Translations under genes and position numbers: made by a program
Assembly: GCF_003061515.1 (NCBI RefSeq)
Contig: NZ_CP028924.1
Span: 2,356,001 to 2,420,000 of the forward strand
Direction: 5' to 3'
Source: Colwellia sp. Arc7-D
GTDB taxonomy: Bacteria; Pseudomonadota; Gammaproteobacteria; Enterobacterales; Alteromonadaceae
Length of the DNA stretch: 64,000 nt
Notes under the pieces: model-generated
Told to the model about the DNA's origin: nothing
The model's database searches: none
Seen by the model: the letters and a program-made list of their open reading frames with translations, nothing else
In this document: positions 49,534-59,342 of the stretch, piece by piece
How positions within the stretch are numbered: position 1 is the stretch's first letter
Layout of the letters: each line of letters starts with the position of its first letter

Positions 49534-51485
49534 GACTTAACGGCCTGAAGTTGATAAACAAAAGAGCTTAATGGCAACATAGTCACGTTAACAGTGGCGG
49601 TTTTATCAGCGTGAACCGTTAGTATATTTGAACTGCCATAAAGTAAATCTACTAGCGGGTATTCGCCCGCCGGTAATTGCCACTGATTCACTAAATTGCT
49701 TGGTAATTGCAAGTTATATTGATAGCTATTTTCACTATCGAAGTTGCTAACAACAACTAACCTTTCTTGTGCTTGCCAACGAGCAAATGCAAATTGCAGA
49801 TGATTATAAGTGCTTAACGCTTTGCGGTTATTTTCATGTAAGCTTTGGTAATTCCCTAACATTGCGCTATTTTGCGCTGAAATGGTCATCAAGCGTTGAT
49901 AAAAGTCTCGCAAACTTTTCTCATCATCAGACAATTGGCCACCATCGAACTTGCCGCCATTCATCCAACGTTGATGTGCAGGTACGCCGGCATAATCAAA
50001 AATAGTGGTACGCGTTGGGTCGCCAAAGCCCGTTTCTTCACTGCCATCTTCACCAACTTCTTGGCCAAAATAAATCATCGTTGGCGAGCGGCTAATTAAC
50101 GCGGAAACCACCATGGCGGGCTTTGCTTTTTCAGCGCTGCCGGCAAAGTCAGGGCTGGCAATACGCTGCTCATCATGATTTTCTAAAAAATGTAACAAGT
50201 GTTGTTCAATATCACTGTAACGCTGCGCAATATTAGCTAAATCAGAGGTATTACCGTGACCTTGCATAATATCTTTCAGGCGGTCATAAAAATCTACTTT
50301 ATCGTACAAGTAATCCATTTTTCCTAACTGAATGTAATTTCTATATTGTTTGGGGTTGTAAACTTCTGCCAATATAAAAGCATCTTTATTGGTCATTTTT
50401 ATGGCTGAGTTTAAATAACTCCAAAACTCAACGGGCACCATTTCTGCCATATCGTAGCGAAAGCCATCTATGCCTTTATCCAGCCAAAATTGTGTAATAT
50501 CACGAAATTTCACCCAAGAATTAGGCACTTTTTTATTACGCCAAAATTCGCTATGCGCTTGATAACTTTTGAAACGATACGACTCAGGTAATCTTGCAAA
50601 CGTATAGCTACCATCAGGCTTTACTCCATAATTCACTTTAATGGTTTCATACCAATCGTTAATACTGGGCTGCGCGGCACGAGAACCATTGCCAGTCCAC
50701 TTTGCAGGAGACTCGTTAAATATCCCATCAGCTAACGGATGCTTTTCACCACCTAAGGGTGCATAGCCATCATTAGATTCAGGTACTTTAAAGTCTTCTC
50801 CCACGACATAATAAAAGTCATTATCCGCTGAGAATTCAACCGTTTTGTCATCGTCAGCGCCAAAGTCACGTACCCCTTCAGGTTTACCTAACGATTGATA
50901 GTCGCGTGCAATATGATTTGGCACAATATCAATAATCACTTTCATGCCTTGTTGATGCGTTCTGGCAATTAAGGCTTCAAATTCTTCTACGCGATTAGCT
51001 GGGTTATCGGCTAAGTCGGGGTTAACACTGTAATAGTCTTTAACAGAATAAGGTGAGCCTGCACGCCCTTTCACTACATCTGGGTCGTCATTATTAATAC
51101 CGAATTTTGTATAGTCACCAATTAAGGCATGATGTGGAACGCCGGTGTACCAAATATGACTAACACCTAACGCTTTAATGCCGAGTAATGCCTTATCAGT
51201 AAAGTCACTAAACTTACCCACACCATTATCATCTATCGTTCCCCAAGGCTTATTGGTAGTATTTTTATTACCAAATAACCGAGTGAACACCTGATAAACA
51301 ACAGGCTTACCTTGTTCAGCATGTTCATTACTCGCTGCAATCTCAGCTACATTACTTAAATCAGTTAAGTTCATCGACTCTCCATCTTCAATTGTACAAC
51401 CGGGCAAAAAACTAGCGAATATTAAGCTTGAAGCCACAATTTTTAGTCTACTGAAATGAGTGATTTTTGATACACAACAACGCAT
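49530..51485 (-). CDS. Lipoprotein alpha-amylase, GH13 family
   Basis: This 651-residue GH13 enzyme has a lipoprotein signal (FLPGC near residue 30). The four conserved regions are present: DIVPNHIA near residue 180, GFRYDMAE near 343 (nucleophile Asp), EVYNP near 372 (acid/base Glu) and FLENHDEQR near 435. It hydrolyses alpha-1,4-glucans such as starch or glycogen, probably at the cell surface. It is first in the operon with the GH31 gene; AAGG stands seven bases before the ATG. Confidence 0.9.
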   Translation of the reverse strand: MRCCVSKITHFSRLKIVASSLIFASFLPGCTIEDGESMNLTDLSNVAEIAASNEHAEQGKPVVYQVFTRLFGNKNTTNKPWGTIDDNGVGKFSDFTDKALLGIKALGVSHIWYTGVPHHALIGDYTKFGINNDDPDVVKGRAGSPYSVKDYYSVNPDLADNPANRVEEFEALIARTHQQGMKVIIDIVPNHIARDYQSLGKPEGVRDFGADDDKTVEFSADNDFYYVVGEDFKVPESNDGYAPLGGEKHPLADGIFNESPAKWTGNGSRAAQPSINDWYETIKVNYGVKPDGSYTFARLPESYRFKSYQAHSEFWRNKKVPNSWVKFRDITQFWLDKGIDGFRYDMAEMVPVEFWSYLNSAIKMTNKDAFILAEVYNPKQYRNYIQLGKMDYLYDKVDFYDRLKDIMQGHGNTSDLANIAQRYSDIEQHLLHFLENHDEQRIASPDFAGSAEKAKPAMVVSALISRSPTMIYFGQEVGEDGSEETGFGDPTRTTIFDYAGVPAHQRWMNGGKFDGGQLSDDEKSLRDFYQRLMTISAQNSAMLGNYQSLHENNRKALSTYNHLQFAFARWQAQERLVVVSNFDSENSYQYNLQLPSNLVNQWQLPAGEYPLVDLLYGSSNILTVHADKTATVNVTMLPLSSFVYQLQAVKS

Positions 51486-51576
51486 TTTATAACCTTAAAC
51501 ATGAATGCTGCCCATTTAATTCAATATCAGAAGTAAGGCAACAACAAAGACAATATTTCGAGAGTACACATTAAAT

Positions 51577-51595
51577 TGCAGTCTGACCAACTGCA
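51577..51595. promoter_or_regulatory. Short inverted repeat upstream of the amylase operon
   Basis: TGCAGT and ACTGCA (51577-51582 with 51590-51595), seven bases apart, lie about 95 bases upstream of the amylase start. It may be a regulator site, but a chance match is possible. Confidence 0.25.
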
Positions 51596-51710
51596 TACGA
51601 TTTCATAAAAAATTTAATTTTTTTTGCCGTCATTAATTTGTAAAAACGAATCTTGAATCTACCCACTTTGCAAAAATGTATTTATCTGATCAAATTTTAG
51701 GTAAAAAAAA

Positions 51711-51739
51711 GGCCAGTATGAAATTCATACTGGCCTTTT
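51711..51739. terminator. Terminator downstream of the 49-residue gene
   Basis: GGCCAGTATG (51711-51720) pairs with CATACTGGCC (51726-51735), with an eight-A run to the left and four T to the right. On the minus strand it lies 15 bases after the stop of the 49-residue coding region and has the longer T-run, so it is that gene's terminator. Confidence 0.85.
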
Positions 51740-51753
51740 CAACATAATATTTT

Positions 51754-51903
51754 TTATTCGTAAGAGCGTTCTAACCAAGCAATTTGCATTCTAAGATCGT
51801 CAATTTCTGCATTAGCATCAGTTAATTGCTGATCAATAGTTTTTAACATGCCATTAGCGTTTTCGCTAGGTTCTATTACATTCACTGTTTCTTCGTGAGC
51901 CAT
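51754..51903 (-). CDS. 49-residue coiled-coil protein (hypothetical)
   Basis: This 49-residue ORF begins at an ATG with a near-perfect CAGGAG ribosome site seven bases upstream and ends at a strong terminator. The protein MAHEETVNVIEPSENANG is followed by a heptad-like stretch ending RMQIAWLERSYE, so it is probably a small helical or SlyX-like oligomerising protein. The signals around it make it a credible gene although no function is known. The 295 bases upstream (51904-52198) hold no other gene. Confidence 0.72.
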   Translation of the reverse strand: MAHEETVNVIEPSENANGMLKTIDQQLTDANAEIDDLRMQIAWLERSYE

Positions 51904-52198
51904 AATGCTCTCCTGATTAACGTTACCACCCCTGTATTATTACATAGTAACTTTCATTTTACACTGTAAAATTCAAAATAAATTACAAATCGAAACATAA
52001 AAACACTAAATCACAACCAAAACGAAACCAAAATGGCTGGAATTGAAACAACATACAAGCTAAAACTTAATCAAAAACCTAAAAAGTAAAAGCTTTCATA
52101 TCGACTTTCATTTATCTTTCATCAACCTAATAGACTTACTATTGATTTAACGTATACCCACCCCCATAAATGAAAAAAAGTAATTAAAAAATTTATCT

Positions 52199-52714
52199 AT
52201 GCGCCTTCTAAAATCAACACAAGTAACCGATTTACATACAAATGTTAATCATCATTTCACACGCAAAGCTACTCGCGCCATTGTATTAAACGGTGAAAAC
52301 ATACTTTTGCTTTACACCAAGCGATATCATGATTACAGCCTACCCGGAGGCGGCATTGATGAAGGAGAAGACAACGTAACGGGTCTTATTCGCGAATTAA
52401 GAGAAGAAACAGGCGCCCAAAATGTTACTAACGTGCAAGCATTTGGTTGTTATGAAGAATATCGTAATTGGTATAAAGAAGATTATGATGTCATGCATAT
52501 GCTTTCTTATTGCTATACCTGCGACATTGATCAAGAACTGCTTGCGCCAGAGTTTGAACCCCATGAGTTACAAAACGGTATGCAACCGTTATGGATGAAC
52601 ATTCACCAAGCTATTAAGCACAATGAAGATGTTATAAAAAATAGTGAGAAAAAAGGCTTATCGATTGAACGTGAAACGTATTTATTAAAACGAATTGTTA
52701 CTGAATTACTTTAA
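52199..52714 (+). CDS. Nudix hydrolase
   Basis: This 171-residue protein carries a complete Nudix box: GGGIDEGEDNVTGLIRELREETGA, near residue 55, fitting GX5EX7REUXEEXGU. It hydrolyses a nucleoside diphosphate linked to another group; the substrate is not evident. The ATG lacks a clear ribosome site. It is monocistronic, convergent with efpL. Confidence 0.86.
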   Translation: MRLLKSTQVTDLHTNVNHHFTRKATRAIVLNGENILLLYTKRYHDYSLPGGGIDEGEDNVTGLIRELREETGAQNVTNVQAFGCYEEYRNWYKEDYDVMHMLSYCYTCDIDQELLAPEFEPHELQNGMQPLWMNIHQAIKHNEDVIKNSEKKGLSIERETYLLKRIVTELL

Positions 52715-52768
52715 CTATTGTTGACGAGTAAATTTATCTCATCGCTAATTTTATATTTGGATTCAATA

Positions 52769-52868
52769 TTTGAATGTCGTGTTTAATGTCGTGTTTAATG
52801 TAATGTTTGATGTAGTGTTTGAATGTAGTGTTTGAATGTAGTGTTTGAATGTCATGTTTTGATGAATG
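52769..52868. repeat. Minisatellite: eight 12-13 base tandem units
   Basis: Eight units of TTTGAATGTAGTG and variants (TTTAATGTCGTG, TTTGATGTAGTG and TTTGAATGTCATG among them) run head to tail in the 363-base spacer between the Nudix gene and efpL. Units of 12 and 13 bases alternate, so the array grew by slippage and point changes. No ORF spans it. Confidence 0.85.
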
Positions 52869-52956
52869 TTCGCTCATTATTATCTTTAAAAGCAAGTAAG
52901 CGACCTCAAAGCAAATTAATTAACAGAATAAAGTCTCTACCTTGATACTACCGAAA

Positions 52957-52990
52957 ATAAAAAACCAGCTAACGAATTAACTGGTTTTAT
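52957..52990 (-). terminator. efpL terminator
   Basis: AAAACCAG pairs with CTGGTTTT around a partly paired centre, followed on the minus strand by a T-run, about 90 bases beyond the efpL stop. Confidence 0.7.
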
Positions 52991-53077
52991 TTTACTAAGC
53001 TAACTATTTTAAGCTAGCTTTTACAAGGCCACATTAGCTCGGATATAAACCAAACTAACCGTAAGCTAAATAAAAAC

Positions 53078-53650
53078 TTATTTGTCTGCTCTACCCATAA
53101 ACTTTCGTTCTTCGGTATTAATCTTAATTTTATCACCCGTTGATATATGCTCAGGTACTTGCACCGTTAAGCCGGTGGATAAAATAGCAGGTTTGGTTCT
53201 AGCTGTAGCAGAACCACCTTTAATTGACGGATCAGTTTCTGTAATAACTAATTCAACACTTGACGGTAAATCAATCGCTACTGGCACACCATCAACAATA
53301 ATGACTTGTATGCCTTGAGTTTCTTCATTAATGAATAAAACTTCTTCAGTAACAGACGACTCATTCAAATTGTAAGGTGTGTAGTCTTCGTTATCCATAA
53401 AAACATATTCTTCACCATCAATATAAGAAAACATCGCTGGGCGACGAGTTAAATCAGCAAAGTTAAGCATATCGTCGGCTTTAAATGTTTCATCGACTTT
53501 ACCGCCGGTTACTACATCGTACATGCGCATTCTGTATAAACTACCACCCGCACGACCTTGAGGGACTGAACGCTCAATATCTCTAACAATCATTACTTTA
53601 CCGTTATATTCTATCGCGGCATTCTTTTTTATATCACTAGCTTTTGGCAT
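53078..53650 (-). CDS. efpL: Elongation factor P-like protein EfpL (YeiP)
   Basis: This 190-residue EF-P paralogue matches YeiP throughout: [16 protein letters not shown] start, [16 protein letters not shown] and the [18 protein letters not shown] block. EfpL helps ribosomes through polyproline and related stalls and does not use the EF-P lysine modification. The loop that contacts the P-site tRNA reads VPQGRAGG, with Arg at the tip region rather than the modified Lys. It is monocistronic. Confidence 0.92.
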   Translation of the reverse strand: MPKASDIKKNAAIEYNGKVMIVRDIERSVPQGRAGGSLYRMRMYDVVTGGKVDETFKADDMLNFADLTRRPAMFSYIDGEEYVFMDNEDYTPYNLNESSVTEEVLFINEETQGIQVIIVDGVPVAIDLPSSVELVITETDPSIKGGSATARTKPAILSTGLTVQVPEHISTGDKIKINTEERKFMGRADK

Positions 53651-53733
53651 TAAAAACCATCCTCAATTAATTTATTCAAGAAAAATAACATGTATTAGTT
53701 ATTATGCAAGGTAATATCGGCTAAATCCCCGAC

Positions 53734-54651
53734 TTAAAGGCTCATTAAGTAGTTTAATGCCCCTGTAATCACCGCTACTTGAGCAATAATACAAATTTCA
53801 TCATTAGCACTTGGGCTGTCAGGATAAACTTCTGTCGTAGTTACATAAGGTGCGTCAGTTAAGCCCATACATAAGCCTAGCTCACGTGCAGCATAGTTTA
53901 TTACCCCTTCTTGCGATAACGCTACACCAATCAATTTACCTTCATCATCAGCGGGGGCAATATGGGTAACTTTTTCTACCGAGCTAATAATGGCTTTTTG
54001 AAATGCATCTTGCGGTTTAGTGCTATCAGCAACCAAATAAAAACCGTCAGGTATATTCCAGTTTTTTTGCTCTATCGCATCTCTAGCGGCAAGTGCGGGT
54101 CTAAATTCACTATTATCGCTATCGGTTGTTTCATGAAGATCAATATGCGACAAAAACTCAATTTCTAGTGTTTTAATGTATTGATAAACGGCTGACGACT
54201 CTTGTGCTGGGCTGTTTTCATAAAACGAACGATTCGGATCTATTGCTAATGGATTCCAACGATTAATCGTTTCATATCCCCACGGGCTAATACAAGGTAA
54301 AACCACAAAGTTAAAATCATCTAGAAATGGCTTAGCCGCTGTTTGCAAAAAGCGAATAGCGCCTTGAACTCCACTGGTTTCATAACCATGCACACCGCCA
54401 GTTACTAATATATTAGGTTTATCATCGTTCCAATTTAATGACTTAAGAGCATATAGAGGATAATTTTCAGCATCGTAAAGTAAGCTGCCATATTGCTCTA
54501 TAATATAATCCTCATTTAAACTATCTAAATGACTTACAACCTGCTCATAGTAACTACGTTTTTTATTCTGCTGTTGAAACCATGATTCTTTATCTCCATC
54601 AGTCCACTTTTTACCATGTTCGCCAATAGGGTATGCTGCTTCTGTATTCAT
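53734..54651 (-). CDS. M14-like zinc carboxypeptidase/deacylase
   Basis: This 305-residue protein has the M14/succinylglutamate desuccinylase zinc pattern: GGVHGYE near residue 92 (His and Glu ligands), NPLAIDPNRSF near 140 and SHIDLHETTDSD near 175 (third His). It probably releases an amino acid from a peptide or acyl group in the cytoplasm; no export signal is seen. An upstream in-frame ATG at 54753 would add 34 residues; AGG eight bases before ATG 54651 supports the shorter form. Confidence 0.82.
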   Translation of the reverse strand: MNTEAAYPIGEHGKKWTDGDKESWFQQQNKKRSYYEQVVSHLDSLNEDYIIEQYGSLLYDAENYPLYALKSLNWNDDKPNILVTGGVHGYETSGVQGAIRFLQTAAKPFLDDFNFVVLPCISPWGYETINRWNPLAIDPNRSFYENSPAQESSAVYQYIKTLEIEFLSHIDLHETTDSDNSEFRPALAARDAIEQKNWNIPDGFYLVADSTKPQDAFQKAIISSVEKVTHIAPADDEGKLIGVALSQEGVINYAARELGLCMGLTDAPYVTTTEVYPDSPSANDEICIIAQVAVITGALNYLMSL

Positions 54652-55059
54652 ATAATTACCTAAATAAGTTTTACGTTTTGCCAGATTATACAATCCATTA
54701 TAACGTTGAAGTATAACAATCAAATATAATTTATGAGATAAATATAAGTGCAAACAGTTGGTTATTTCAGATAACAGGAAGGTTTATGTAAAAAATGTGT
54801 TCGTAATATACAAAATTACTAGCAACCCTAGCTAAGGGCTTTAAGAATTGATAAAGGCTCCCCGCCTATATTTACTGATCTAAAAATTAGGTTTTGTTTA
54901 TTTTCACCCTATTAAAAAATCTCATTTTTTACAAATAGTTCAATATAAAGTATTAAATACTTCAAAATTTGCATATAAATGCTGCAATTACAACTTATTT
55001 ACCCTAAAATACTCGCTATGAAACAATTTATTAACATATATCCCAAAAGGAATTTTATT

Positions 55060-56139
55060 GTGCGTCTACAAACAAAAACAACTCTACTTATAACTAGTTT
55101 AGTTTTAGCTCTGGGTGTTAATGCTCAAGAGCAACCAAAAGCAGAAGATCTTGTTGGTAAAACTTATGTCGGTATTCACGGTACAAGAATGAACACTGAC
55201 GATGATAGACTCACATCGAATAATGTTGATTTTATTAAGCATGGTAATGGTATGGGTGCTGAAATAGGATATCGCTATAGCGAAAAATCTGAGTACAGAT
55301 TATCTTATACTCACCTAAATTTAACGCGAGTAGGTTGGGCTCCAAGTACACCTTCTGGTTCAAATATCGCATTAAATTACCTTTTATTCCCTAACAAAGA
55401 AAACTTTTATCTAATGGCGGGTGCCAGTGCACTAGAAGTTATTGAGACTAAATTATCGGTTAACCTTGGTGCTGGCTACCGTCACTATATCAGCGACCGA
55501 AGTGCAATCTATTTTGAAGGTAACGGACATTATCAATTAGATGAAGCCTATACAGATTTAAGTGCTCAAATCGGTTTTATCTACTTTTTTGGTGATACAC
55601 AAAAGAAAATCGTTCGCGCTAAACCTGCAATGGAAGCAGCACCAGTAACTCCTGCAATGGTTAAGCCTTTAGACACTGACAACGATGGTGTAATAGATAG
55701 CAAAGACCTTTGTAAAGCGACACCAGCTGATAACAAAGTTGACAGTAATGGTTGTACCGTTTTTACTGAAGAAAATGATGCAATGCATTTACACGTTAAA
55801 TTTGATAACTCTAAAGCAGTTGTTAAACCTGAATATTTTGAAAACATTAAAGCTGCCGCTGACTTTTTGAAAACATACCCGCATACCACTTTAGAAATTA
55901 AAGGGCACACATCAAGCACTGGTTCTGCAGCATTCAATAAGAAACTATCTCAACAGCGTGCTGACGCTATTACTGCTGTGTTAATTAATGAGTTTGGTAT
56001 TAAATCATCAAGATTAACAGCAATTGGCATGGGTGAAGAAGAGTTAATCAACCCAGCTAATACTGCACAAGCTCATAAAGAAAACAGACGTATAGAAGCT
56101 AAAGTTGTTGTGAATAAAAAAGTAGCCGTTAAACGCTAA
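55060..56139 (+). CDS. OmpA-family outer-membrane protein with TSP3 linker
   Basis: This 359-residue protein has a signal peptide (cut after VNA near residue 22), an N-terminal eight-strand OmpA-like barrel (to about residue 185), a calcium-binding thrombospondin type 3 segment (DTDNDGVIDSKDLCKATPA near 210) and a C-terminal OmpA peptidoglycan-binding domain (LEIKGHTSSTGSAAFNKKLSQQRADAI near 275-310). It should link the outer membrane to the cell wall. GTG at 55060 has AAGG nine bases upstream; the ATG at 54979 would precede the signal peptide by 27 residues. The 306 bases upstream show no other gene. Confidence 0.9.
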   Translation: MRLQTKTTLLITSLVLALGVNAQEQPKAEDLVGKTYVGIHGTRMNTDDDRLTSNNVDFIKHGNGMGAEIGYRYSEKSEYRLSYTHLNLTRVGWAPSTPSGSNIALNYLLFPNKENFYLMAGASALEVIETKLSVNLGAGYRHYISDRSAIYFEGNGHYQLDEAYTDLSAQIGFIYFFGDTQKKIVRAKPAMEAAPVTPAMVKPLDTDNDGVIDSKDLCKATPADNKVDSNGCTVFTEENDAMHLHVKFDNSKAVVKPEYFENIKAAADFLKTYPHTTLEIKGHTSSTGSAAFNKKLSQQRADAITAVLINEFGIKSSRLTAIGMGEEELINPANTAQAHKENRRIEAKVVVNKKVAVKR

Positions 56140-56162
56140 TAAGTTTATTTTAAAATATAAAA

Positions 56163-56199
56163 ACGCTGTTCTCATTATTTGAAAACAGCGTTTTTTTTA
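56163..56199 (+). terminator. Terminator of the OmpA-family gene
   Basis: AACGCTGTT (56163-56171) pairs with AACAGCGTT (56185-56193) and is followed by eight T. The next 290 bases to pqiA hold no gene. Confidence 0.88.
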
Positions 56200-56500
56200 T
56201 TTTCAATTCAAACAAACTTAATAATTATAACTACGGCCTGATATGTTTATGTTGTCAAAACACAATATTAAGCCCTGCCCAGTAATCAAAAATCTTATCT
56301 AAATAAAATTCTTTATGATGATGTAAACTTAAACAAATGCTCGTACCAATAAGCATTAAGTTTAACCGATTAAATTCAGTTTATTGATTCACCAGAATTA
56401 ACAGTAAATCACTATTTTTCATAAAAAAATTTAGCTCCAATGCTGAACTTTATGCTAATTTAGATATAACAAAATAATAAAAGTGAGGGCGGCATTAACG

Positions 56501-57691
56501 ATGCCAGACAATTTGCAAACCACTGAAATATGCCAAACACAGATCCAGTGCCTCGAATGTGCGCTGACTGTTAATATACCCATATTAAAAGAAAAGCAAA
56601 AAGCACAATGTCCTCGCTGTGGTTACACACTTAGTGCTATTCATCGCAATGCTAATCAACGTATTATTGCATTCTCAATAACCGCCTTAATCTTTTTAAT
56701 AGCCTCTTTACCTTTTAAGTTTTTGTCATTCAGTGCTAATGGTTTAGAAAATCACTTCGACGCTATTACCAGTTTTTTTGTCTTAATAGATAATGATTAT
56801 CAACTGTTAGCCTTAATTGAGTTTCTGACTATTTTTGCCATTCCAACCGTGGTGTTATTGTCATTAATTTATCTACTTATTCCCATGAATAAAGGTTTAT
56901 ACCCAAAACACGCGCGTAAAGTGTTAAACATGGTATTTACGCTAATACCTTGGAGTATGGTTGAAATTTTCCTCATTGGTGCGTTAGTAAGTTTAATTAA
57001 AATTATTTCCATGGCTGAAATCGCATTAGGTTTATCTTTTTATGCGTTCATACTTTTTGCATTATCGATGACTATCGTCATATTACATATTGATAAGCGT
57101 GAGCTATATCAACTATTAGCTCAGGTTGAAAAAAAACATAAGATTGAAATAAAACAAAGTAAGCTTGGTGTAGATCAAGTTCCCTCAAATGCGCATGCGT
57201 TAAGTGTACAAAAAACCTGGGCACTGCTGCTGACCGCGGTTGTATTCTATATACCTGCTAATACGTTTCCGATCATGACAACACACTTTTTTGGTCAAAA
57301 CGAGGCCAGTACCATCATTGGTGGTGTAATTTTATTATGGAAAAGTGGCTCCTACCCTATAGCTGCCATTGTTTTTATTGCTAGCGTTATTATACCTGTG
57401 GCTAAAATATTAGTCCTGGCTTGGTTAAATTATAGTGTTCAAAAACAAAGTCATAGATTAAGCTTACAGAGAGTTAAATGGTATCGTATGGCAGAATTTG
57501 TTGGTCGATGGTCAATGATCGATGTTTTTGTCGTTATTATACTTGCGAGTTTAATTCAACTTGGACCGACTATGAGCATTACCCCCGGTGCCGCTACATT
57601 AGCTTTTTCAGGCTTAGTTATTGTTACTATGTTAGCCGCCATGAGTTTTGAACCTCAATTGATTTGGAATGATAGAAAAAAATATGAATGA
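56501..57691 (+). CDS. pqiA: Intermembrane transport protein PqiA
   Basis: This 396-residue inner-membrane protein has two PqiA domains, each with several helices, and a zinc-ribbon CxxC pair at the start (CLECALTV and CPRCGYTL). PqiABC forms a bridge that moves lipids between membranes and is induced by redox stress. ATG 56501 is used; an upstream in-frame GTG at 56483 has no ribosome site. pqiA overlaps pqiB. Confidence 0.92.
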   Translation: MPDNLQTTEICQTQIQCLECALTVNIPILKEKQKAQCPRCGYTLSAIHRNANQRIIAFSITALIFLIASLPFKFLSFSANGLENHFDAITSFFVLIDNDYQLLALIEFLTIFAIPTVVLLSLIYLLIPMNKGLYPKHARKVLNMVFTLIPWSMVEIFLIGALVSLIKIISMAEIALGLSFYAFILFALSMTIVILHIDKRELYQLLAQVEKKHKIEIKQSKLGVDQVPSNAHALSVQKTWALLLTAVVFYIPANTFPIMTTHFFGQNEASTIIGGVILLWKSGSYPIAAIVFIASVIIPVAKILVLAWLNYSVQKQSHRLSLQRVKWYRMAEFVGRWSMIDVFVVIILASLIQLGPTMSITPGAATLAFSGLVIVTMLAAMSFEPQLIWNDRKKYE

Positions 57692-59342
57692 TACACAAAC
57701 ACCAGACGCGACAATAAAACAAATTAAAACAGTATCTACAATCTGGTTTATCCCGTTAATTGCTGTCTTTATTGGTTGCTGGATGATTTATTATCAATGG
57801 AGCAATGCAGGCTCAGAGATAACCATTCATTTTTCTACCGCTGAGGGCATGGAAGCAGGAAAAACAAGAATCAAATCACGTAATGTTGATATTGGAGAAG
57901 TGAGCCAAATTGAGCTAAATAAAAATGGTAATGGTGTCATTGTAACTGCAAAAATAAAAAAATCAGCTGAACACTTCCTTGTATCCGACAGTATGTTTTG
58001 GGTGGTTTCCCCGCAAATTTCTCATGCGGGCATATCAGGCCTAAGCACTTTAATTTCAGGTGTATATATCGAAATAGCACCCGGAAAAAGCGAAAACGAG
58101 CGTTACCTATTTGACGCGCTAAACTCTCCACCAGTTACACCAGCAGGTACGCCGGGCTTGCATATTACGCTCAATAGTAACGACCAGTTTGCTTATAAAA
58201 AAGGTGATCCTATTATCTATAAAGGGTTAACCGTCGGCCAATTTGAAGACATCTACTTTAACTTTGAAGAGCGTATTGTCTATTACAATGCTTTTGTTAA
58301 ATCTCCATACCATCAACTTATCACCAGTAACACCAAGTTTTGGGATGTTAGCGGACTACAATTAGATTTAAATTCCGATGGTATAACCGTTAAAACTGGG
58401 AACTTTGAAACTATGTTAACCAATGGAGTAACATTTGGCATACCAAAAGGCATGGGCATAGGAGAGAAAATTGGTGAACGATCATATTATGATATTTACG
58501 CCAGCTATGAAGAGGCTGACGACGAACGCTATCGTCGCTCAATTGAATTTGTCGTACTTGTAAACGACTCAATCAGAGGCTTATCAGTTGGAGCACCAGT
58601 AGAATATAAAGGCATACAAATAGGTAAAGTGATATCCACTAATTTAATACACTCTCAACCACCAGAAAAACTAATAGAAGAAGACTTTAAAATCCCCGTA
58701 CTTATTAGCTTGCAGCCTGGTAGAGTTGGAATGCCTGATAATAAAAAAGGTGAAGACCTAATGAGAGCGCAAAACATGTATTGGATTGAGCATGGTTTAA
58801 AAGCAGTTTTGCGAACAGGTAATATTCTAACAGGTAGTCTATACGTTGATTTACAGCATAAAAAAGATCAAAAAATCACAACAATAGCTAAATATGGTAA
58901 CTACCCTATTATTCCAACTAACGGTGATGAGTTTTCACAAATCACCGCTAAAGCTGAACAGTTTATTGATAACCTAAATAATATCCCACTTAAAAACATG
59001 AGTGAGAATGCCAACACATTAATGCTAGAAATCACCCAAACAGCACAAGAATTACAAGGAGTAAGCCAAAGCCTTGATAAGTTACTGAGTCAAGCTGAGC
59101 AAACACAAGTAAGCGCAGAACTCAGTAAAGCCTTGCAAGGTATTACCACCTTAACAAAAGACATGTCTTCAGGCTCTAAAGGTTACGAAGAGTTACGCAC
59201 CACCTTACACACACTAAACGCTACCATGAATGAATTAAAGCCATTGCTAAATCAATTAAAACATAAACCCAATAGCTTAATTTTCAATAGTGGTGAAACA
59301 ACCGAGCCTACCCCTACAAAGCTTAATGGAGCGCAACAATGA
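57684..59342 (+). CDS. pqiB: MCE-domain intermembrane transport protein PqiB
   Basis: This 552-residue protein has an N-terminal membrane helix (about residues 17-37), three MCE/MlaD domains (about 40-140, 155-220 and 285-395) and a long helical C-terminus (about 420-530) that forms the tube contacting the outer-membrane partner. It overlaps pqiA; ATG 57684 fits the family start, and ATG 57669 would add five residues. Confidence 0.92.
   Translation: MNDTQTPDATIKQIKTVSTIWFIPLIAVFIGCWMIYYQWSNAGSEITIHFSTAEGMEAGKTRIKSRNVDIGEVSQIELNKNGNGVIVTAKIKKSAEHFLVSDSMFWVVSPQISHAGISGLSTLISGVYIEIAPGKSENERYLFDALNSPPVTPAGTPGLHITLNSNDQFAYKKGDPIIYKGLTVGQFEDIYFNFEERIVYYNAFVKSPYHQLITSNTKFWDVSGLQLDLNSDGITVKTGNFETMLTNGVTFGIPKGMGIGEKIGERSYYDIYASYEEADDERYRRSIEFVVLVNDSIRGLSVGAPVEYKGIQIGKVISTNLIHSQPPEKLIEEDFKIPVLISLQPGRVGMPDNKKGEDLMRAQNMYWIEHGLKAVLRTGNILTGSLYVDLQHKKDQKITTIAKYGNYPIIPTNGDEFSQITAKAEQFIDNLNNIPLKNMSENANTLMLEITQTAQELQGVSQSLDKLLSQAEQTQVSAELSKALQGITTLTKDMSSGSKGYEELRTTLHTLNATMNELKPLLNQLKHKPNSLIFNSGETTEPTPTKLNGAQQ

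Noticed and set aside
52769..52868. Tandem repeat considered as a CRISPR array
   Set aside because: Units are 12-13 bases with no unique spacers and no cas genes; it is a minisatellite.
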